Origin: an uncultured Lachnospiraceae bacterium
Lineage (GTDB): Bacteria; Bacillota; Clostridia; Lachnospirales; Lachnospiraceae
Reading direction: 5' to 3'
Assembly (NCBI GenBank): GCA_958402795.1
Contig: CATXUX010000004.1
Span: 77,335 to 141,334, forward strand
DNA: 64,000 nt
The translations under genes were made by a program, and so were the position numbers. The notes beneath the pieces are model-generated. The model did no database searches. It saw nothing but the letters and a program-made list of their open reading frames with translations, and had not been told where the DNA came from. Below are positions 59,404 through 64,000 of the stretch, piece after piece. How positions within the stretch are numbered: the first letter of the stretch is position 1; the number at the start of each line of letters is the position of its first letter.

Positions 59404-60719
59404 ACGGAGGATCACTGGTCAATACACCGGGGTATTACTATTCCATTGCTTACGTGCTTGCTGCCGCTGTGATGACGTGTACGAATAAAAAACGGTTTAC
59501 CGGCGTGAAACGATATGTGCTTTTTGGAGTGTTTTCTGCGGCTCTGTTCGGCTTTATGCAGTTGACGGACGGAGTCCGGCAGGTGTTTTTCCTGCCGTGC
59601 ATGGCAGTGTCGATATCCATGATCATATGCTATATGTATATGAGCTGTGACTTTACGCTGTCAGAGGCCGTGTACTATTGCGCGCGGGCGTTTATCAGCG
59701 GAGAGTTTGCAGCTTCATTGTGCTGGCAGATCTATTTTTATTCCGGAAATTGGTTTCAGGAAAACTACGCCGGAATCTGGAAATGGGTGGAACTAGTCCT
59801 TGTGTATTCTGTGATTTTCGGAATTTTGTATTTGCTTGAAAAATATCTGCAGAAAAAACCGGAGACAATTCATGTCACCCGGCGGGAACTGCTTACAGTC
59901 CTAGTGATTGCGGCAACGGTATTTGCAGTGAGCAATCTAAGCTACTACAATCAGAACGCCCTCTTTGCCAGCCGATTTGCCGGAGAAATGTTTTCCATAC
60001 GGACGCTGGTAGACTTGAGCGGAATGGCGGTTCTGTATGCGTATCATATTCAGATGCGGGAATTACAGATGAAGTTTGAAGTGGATACCCTGCAGAATAT
60101 TCTGGAAATGCAGTATAAGAATTATCAGCTCTCGCAGGAAAGTATCGAAATCGTCAACCAGAAGTACCATGACCTGAAGCATCAGATCATGCTTCTGAAA
60201 GAAGAGGCGAACAGCGAACGTACCCGGGACCTGGAACAGATGGAACAGGAAATCAAATCCTATGAGGCGCAGAACAAGACAGGAAATCAAGTGCTGGACG
60301 CGGTTCTGATGAGTAAAAGTATTTATTGCCAGAATAAAGAAATTTCCCTGACGGTTGTGGCAGACGGAAGCCTTCTGTCATTTATGGCGGAAATGGATAT
60401 CTGCGCGCTCTTCGGCAACGTACTGGATAATGCGATCGAAAGCGTGGAAAAGCTCGGGGACAAGGAGAAGCGGCTGATTCATCTGTCGGTCGCAAAGCAA
60501 AAGAATTTTCTGCGTATCCGTGTGGAAAATTACTGTGAAGAAAACCTTACGTTTCAGAACGGACTGCCCGTTACTACCAAGAAGGATAAACATCTGCATG
60601 GTTACGGAATGAAAAGCATCCAGAGTACGGTAAAGAAGTACGGAGGCTCTGTGACGGCAGGAGTACGGGATAACTGGTTTGAACTGCGGATACTGATTCC
60701 GATTTCGCCGGTCGGATGA
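59400..60719 (+). CDS. GHKL-type sensor histidine kinase (AgrC-like)
   Basis: This 439-residue kinase has six hydrophobic helices in the first 215 residues, a coiled-coil linker (about 215-255) and a GHKL ATPase domain. The phosphoacceptor is most likely His257 in QKYHDLKHQI, and the N box reads NVLDNAIES (340-348), followed by HGYGMKSIQSTVKKYGG. AgrC-type kinases sense peptides or small molecules at the membrane. The start overlaps the regulator stop (ATGA). No peptide precursor gene is visible near it, so the signal is unknown; a sugar or stress cue linked to the glycosidase operon is possible. Confidence 0.9.
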   Translation: MNGGSLVNTPGYYYSIAYVLAAAVMTCTNKKRFTGVKRYVLFGVFSAALFGFMQLTDGVRQVFFLPCMAVSISMIICYMYMSCDFTLSEAVYYCARAFISGEFAASLCWQIYFYSGNWFQENYAGIWKWVELVLVYSVIFGILYLLEKYLQKKPETIHVTRRELLTVLVIAATVFAVSNLSYYNQNALFASRFAGEMFSIRTLVDLSGMAVLYAYHIQMRELQMKFEVDTLQNILEMQYKNYQLSQESIEIVNQKYHDLKHQIMLLKEEANSERTRDLEQMEQEIKSYEAQNKTGNQVLDAVLMSKSIYCQNKEISLTVVADGSLLSFMAEMDICALFGNVLDNAIESVEKLGDKEKRLIHLSVAKQKNFLRIRVENYCEENLTFQNGLPVTTKKDKHLHGYGMKSIQSTVKKYGGSVTAGVRDNWFELRILIPISPVG

Positions 60720-60765
60720 TGAAACAAAAAGTGTAATCCGAAGTATAGGTATCAGACGCAGATTG

Positions 60766-60774
60766 TGCTATACT
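60766..60774 (+). promoter_or_regulatory. Extended -10 promoter before the 421-residue protein
   Basis: TGCTATACT at 60766-60774 is an extended -10 element 55 bases upstream of the ATG. No good -35 is seen at 16-18 bases. Confidence 0.45.
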
Positions 60775-60829
60775 ATAAGCGGAAGCTAAGAACAGTCGAT
60801 AAAAGCAGTGATTACAATACGAGGATTAT

Positions 60830-62095
60830 ATGAGTACAAAGAGTGAAAAAGAACTTTATGGACAAAGACTAGGCGATCTTGCGGCGAAAGGACCAAACGT
60901 GGAGGTGTTTGTCTGGGGAGAGGATCTGGCGGATAAAAAACTGATTCCTTATCCTGGAAAATTTAAAAGGACAAAGACATATCAGAAAGCGGCGGGAGGA
61001 TGGATTCGCTGCGGACTTGTATTGGTAGATATAGGGTACGCGGGATTTCTCCGCTGCATTCCGGCAAAACTCGATCAGGTATCCGGAAATGTATATATAG
61101 CAGAAGCAAATTTTAACCTTGCGTGGAGAACGTTCCGGAAAAGTGTCCTGACCGGGATGCGGATCGCGAAGGAACGAGAAGAAACGACAGGAGTGAACGC
61201 AGCCTTAAAACCGGAAGATATTGTTGTTTTAGGGTACTTAGAACAGGGAGGAAATCTCCCTTACATAAGCGGCGGAAAGATCAAATATAAGAAAAAAGAG
61301 CTTACGGACGAGGAACGGTATAAAAACAGCAGGAAACAAAGTCTTTTGGACAATCAGAAAATGTTGTATTTCTATTCTGACACCGGAGAATATATTCATG
61401 ACAGAGAATGTCCGGCAGTCAAAAATATTACCTCGGAGCATTTTCGGGCGGCGGAAGAAGTTCCGGAAGGAAAAGAGTTTTGTCCCAAGTGCTGCAGAAT
61501 GCTTTTCATCAGAAAGGCATGTTATCCCAATGCAAAGCAGATTCCGATGTGTTCCCGTATCCTTGAGGTTCACCAGATAAAGTCGTATAAACTTCGACGT
61601 TTTGTGATGGAGTCCGGGTTGAAATTTCATGCGACGGCATTGGATGAACTGCAGGTGACGGGGGCGGAAGATTCGTGGAAAATTACCGGACTTACCGGAG
61701 ATGAGCTGGTTTTGTGGCATAACAATTATGTGAAAGTCAGTCCTGCAGAGCGATACATTACAGAAGGATATCATGACCAGCGTGTAAACGGCAAAACGTT
61801 ACTGCAGTTGCTTTTCTACATTGAAGGGTATTCATGGGAGAAGCATTTGAGCGGAGAAGCACAGAAGGAAAAAGAGGAAGAACTTGTCGCGGCAGCGATG
61901 AAGCAGGAGATAAACCGGACCGCAGAGCCGGAAGAAATAAAACACGAAGAAGAACACAAAGCAGAGATAACGGAAAAGCGGAAACAATCTGCAGAAATGG
62001 TCGATACAGAACAAAACGGGCAGACAGAAACAAAGCAGCCGGAGTCGTGGTATCGAAAATGGATCGCATGGTTGAAACGAGTTCTCTGCCGATAA
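60830..62095 (+). CDS. Unrecognised protein with an Ada-like Cys region and charged C-terminus
   Basis: This 421-residue protein is not one I recognise. It begins with about 150 residues of mixed structure (GGWIRCGLVLVDIGYAGFLR). The middle has YIHDRECPAVKNITSEHFRA followed by FCPKCCRMLFIRKAC (about 190-230), which resembles the short Cys-rich region seen in Ada-type zinc domains and nuclease-associated tails. The C-terminal 80 residues are mostly Glu, Lys and Gln, ending in a basic amphipathic segment (WYRKWIAWLKRVL) that may touch the membrane. It stands alone between a two-component system and the glycogen synthase, with a weak ribosome site and its own promoter. Confidence 0.6.
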   Translation: MSTKSEKELYGQRLGDLAAKGPNVEVFVWGEDLADKKLIPYPGKFKRTKTYQKAAGGWIRCGLVLVDIGYAGFLRCIPAKLDQVSGNVYIAEANFNLAWRTFRKSVLTGMRIAKEREETTGVNAALKPEDIVVLGYLEQGGNLPYISGGKIKYKKKELTDEERYKNSRKQSLLDNQKMLYFYSDTGEYIHDRECPAVKNITSEHFRAAEEVPEGKEFCPKCCRMLFIRKACYPNAKQIPMCSRILEVHQIKSYKLRRFVMESGLKFHATALDELQVTGAEDSWKITGLTGDELVLWHNNYVKVSPAERYITEGYHDQRVNGKTLLQLLFYIEGYSWEKHLSGEAQKEKEEELVAAAMKQEINRTAEPEEIKHEEEHKAEITEKRKQSAEMVDTEQNGQTETKQPESWYRKWIAWLKRVLCR

Positions 62096-62105
62096 AATAA
62101 TCATA

Positions 62106-62143
62106 AAAAAGGACATCCACCTATGAGGCAGATTGTCCTTTTT
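62106..62143. terminator. Bidirectional terminator between convergent genes
   Basis: AAAAAGGACA (62106-62115) and TGTCCTTTTT (62134-62143) form a perfect 10-bp stem that has T runs in both directions. It serves the 421-residue gene and glgA. Confidence 0.85.
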
Positions 62144-62185
62144 ATATTTGAGTTCATTACTTTATGAAATTCCGAAGCAGTTCTT

Positions 62186-64000
62186 TTACCAGGTCAGCTC
62201 CAGATACAGATCTTTGTACTGTTTTGCGGAGTTGTCCCATGAGAAGTTCTTATCCATATTTCTCTGAACCATCTCATCCCATTTCCAGCGATCCGTGAAG
62301 TACAGTGTCTTCGCACGGTTGATCGCGTCGAGAAGCAGTCCTGCATCGTAACGGTCAAAGGTGAAGCCGTTTCCTGTATTATAGAACTTGTTATATGGCT
62401 CTACCGTATCCTTGAGTCCGCCGGTCTCACGAACGATCGGAACAGTTCCATAGTGCATTGCGATCAACTGCGTCAGTCCGCATGGCTCAAACTGGGACGG
62501 CACGAGGAATGCATCGGCGCCTGCATAGATTTTATGTGATCTTGCCTCGTCGTACATGATGTTGGAGCATACATTTCCTTTATAAGCATTCTCATAATAA
62601 CGGAAAGAATCCTCATAAACCGGTTCTCCGGTACCCAGAACAACAAGCTGCGTGTGCTCGTCCATGATCTGCGGGATAATGGCATTTACAAGATCAAGAC
62701 CTTTCTGGTCGGTCAGCCGGGAAATCAGTCCGATCACGAACTTATGGTCATCCTGCACCAGTCCAAGTTCTTCCTGCAGCTTCCGCTTGTTTTCTTTCTT
62801 CTTCTCCAGCACATTTGTGATATCGTAATTTGCATACAGATTTTCATCTGTGGCGGTGTTCCAGATATCATAGTCGATACCGTTTACGATACCTCTGAGC
62901 TTGCCGGAATGATATCTTAAATGTGCGTCCAGATGCTCGCCGTAGTATTCGGTCTGAATTTCTCCGGCATAGGTATTGCTGACTGTCGTGATGACATTGC
63001 AGTAGGTCAGACCGCCCTTTAACATGTTGGCGTCCTCATACCCCTCTTTTAATGCGTCCTTGTTAAATACATAATCCGGCAGTCCTGACCAGTAGCGGAT
63101 CGTAGGAATGTTGTACACACCCTGGAAACGCAGATTGTGAATGGTAAGGATTGTTTTTGCCTTAGACAGCTTCGTATCTTCGAACAGTGTCCGCAGATAT
63201 ACCGGTACCAGCGCAGCCTGCCAGTCGTGGCAGTGGATGATATCCGGAATCCAGTCCAGATAATTCAGCGCCGCCAAAGCAGCTTTCGCAAAGTAGCAGT
63301 ACTTCGGAATATCGTCGATCAGGTTGGTGTAAGGATTTCCGTTGCTGAAGAACTCTTCATTGTCAATGAAATCATATACAACACCGTCACAGGCATATTC
63401 CATGATTCCTACATAGAAGGATTTTCCGTCTGCGCAGAGATCCATCTGGAAAGCGCCGCGGTATTCCATCTTCTCCTGATACTTCCACGGGATACATTTG
63501 TAACGCGGAAGGATAACTTTTACATCACAGTTCTGCTTCACCAATGCCTTTGGCAGGGCATACATTACATCGCCCAGTCCGCCGGTCTTGACGAACGGAT
63601 AACATTCGGAACCGATGAAAGCAATACTTCTTCTCGGTGTGTCGTATGTTACAACTTCCGGTTCTTCTGCGCTCTCTTCTACAATCTCTACGGTATCCAC
63701 CGGAGCTTCTTCTTTTACATCTGCAGCAGTATCTGCCGGAGCCGCTTCTTTTACATCTGCAGTGGTATCTGCCGGTTTCTCTTCTTTCACCGGAGCCTTT
63801 TTCTCTGAAGCAGCTTTCTTTGCCGGAGCTTTCTTCGCCTCTTCCTGCTTTACAGCTTTCTCTTCTTTAGCTGCGGTCTCTTTTACCGGAGCTTTTTTCT
63901 CTGGAGCAGCTTCCTTTGCCGGAGCTTTCTTCGCCTCTTCCTGCTTTACAGCTTTTTCTTCTTTAGCTGCGGTCTCTTTTACCGGAGCTTTTTTCTCTGG
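62186..64000 (-). CDS. glgA: Glycogen synthase GlgA with long repetitive N-terminal extension (partial, 5' end outside)
   Basis: The C-terminal 490 residues are a GT5 glycogen synthase, which adds glucose from ADP-glucose to glycogen. The ADP-glucose loop reads FVKTGGLGDVMYALP, and the C-terminal half has ISRLTDQKGLDLV and PSQFEPCGLTQLIAMHYGTVPIVRETGG with the conserved Glu. In front is an extension of over 110 residues made of Ala, Lys, Glu, Pro and Val, open to the window edge. It holds two 32-residue repeats and a looser AADVKEEAP-type stretch. A GTG at 63790 could start a shorter form but lacks a clear ribosome site, and the frame continues upstream. Normal GlgA has no such part; it is probably disordered. 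Confidence 0.9.
   Translation of the reverse strand, partial: PEKKAPVKETAAKEEKAVKQEEAKKAPAKEAAPEKKAPVKETAAKEEKAVKQEEAKKAPAKKAASEKKAPVKEEKPADTTADVKEAAPADTAADVKEEAPVDTVEIVEESAEEPEVVTYDTPRRSIAFIGSECYPFVKTGGLGDVMYALPKALVKQNCDVKVILPRYKCIPWKYQEKMEYRGAFQMDLCADGKSFYVGIMEYACDGVVYDFIDNEEFFSNGNPYTNLIDDIPKYCYFAKAALAALNYLDWIPDIIHCHDWQAALVPVYLRTLFEDTKLSKAKTILTIHNLRFQGVYNIPTIRYWSGLPDYVFNKDALKEGYEDANMLKGGLTYCNVITTVSNTYAGEIQTEYYGEHLDAHLRYHSGKLRGIVNGIDYDIWNTATDENLYANYDITNVLEKKKENKRKLQEELGLVQDDHKFVIGLISRLTDQKGLDLVNAIIPQIMDEHTQLVVLGTGEPVYEDSFRYYENAYKGNVCSNIMYDEARSHKIYAGADAFLVPSQFEPCGLTQLIAMHYGTVPIVRETGGLKDTVEPYNKFYNTGNGFTFDRYDAGLLLDAINRAKTLYFTDRWKWDEMVQRNMDKNFSWDNSAKQYKDLYLELTW
63809..64000 (-). repeat. 96-bp tandem repeat in the glgA extension
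   Basis: Two almost identical 96-bp units (64000-63905 and 63904-63809 on the minus strand) encode PEKKAPVKETAAKEEKAV and 14 more residues each, and a third partial unit follows. The high DNA identity points to recent expansion or gene conversion. More units may lie beyond the window. Confidence 0.9.

Overview
The window looks like chromosomal DNA of a gut-type Lachnospiraceae (Clostridia, Bacillota). The reasons are the aspS-gatCAB operon behind a T-box leader, GPH-type sugar symporters paired with glycoside hydrolases, EFR1-type ferredoxin/flavodoxin proteins, LytTR-DUF3021 and LytTR-GHKL pairs, strong AGGAGG ribosome sites and frequent TTG/GTG starts. This is inferred from gene content only. 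No rRNA, tRNA, CRISPR array or transposase was seen.

Layout. 1-5.4 kb: the end of a zinc-type dehydrogenase, a flavodoxin, an OmpR-type two-component pair on the minus strand, and a divergent fused ABC exporter with a probable response-regulator site in front of it. 5.5-9 kb: a small defence/toxin island with a Septu-like AAA ATPase, a broken HNH partner and HipBA. 9-13 kb: LytTR-DUF3021, then a 2-hydroxyacyl-CoA dehydratase-like protein and a second protein that fuses a dehydratase-like half to an ATPase activase. 13-18.1 kb: GPH symporter, AraC regulator and GH2 beta-glycosidase. 18.1-34.6 kb: an accessory region full of gene remnants. It holds a shortened MATE pump, a DUF3990 toxin-like pair, a Gfo/Idh oxidoreductase, a methyltransferase, a TetR/P-type ATPase pair, and hypA and Uma2 in a 0.5-kb duplication that brackets an AbiE toxin-antitoxin module. 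It also holds an ArsR regulator, an EFR1 pair (second copy frameshifted) and a decayed AAA/nuclease gene. 34.6-38.5 kb: a minus-strand alpha-galactoside unit (AraC, GH36, YczE-like membrane protein). 38.5-44.7 kb: T-box leader, non-discriminating AspRS, a small zinc-ribbon membrane protein and GatCAB, together the indirect route to Asn-tRNA and Gln-tRNA. 44.8-50.5 kb: a LicT-controlled beta-glucoside PTS operon with one unrecognised 353-residue protein. 50.9-60.7 kb: GH78, GPH symporter, a permuted GH3 with predicted membrane segments at both ends and a small membrane protein, followed by a LytTR/GHKL two-component system. 60.8-64 kb: an unrecognised protein with an Ada-like Cys region, and a minus-strand glycogen synthase with a repetitive disordered N-terminal extension that runs off the window.

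How it fits together. Most intact genes serve uptake and hydrolysis of plant or host glycosides, each cluster with its own regulator (AraC, LicT antitermination, LytTR). Between them lie defence and addiction modules. Several of these lie next to short partial copies of neighbouring host genes, which suggests repeated insertion and deletion by recombination at the same loci. The most unusual items are the near-tandem 48-nt repeats inside the T-box leader, the duplication bracketing AbiE, the dehydratase-activase fusion, the unknown protein in the PTS operon and the repeat-bearing glycogen synthase.
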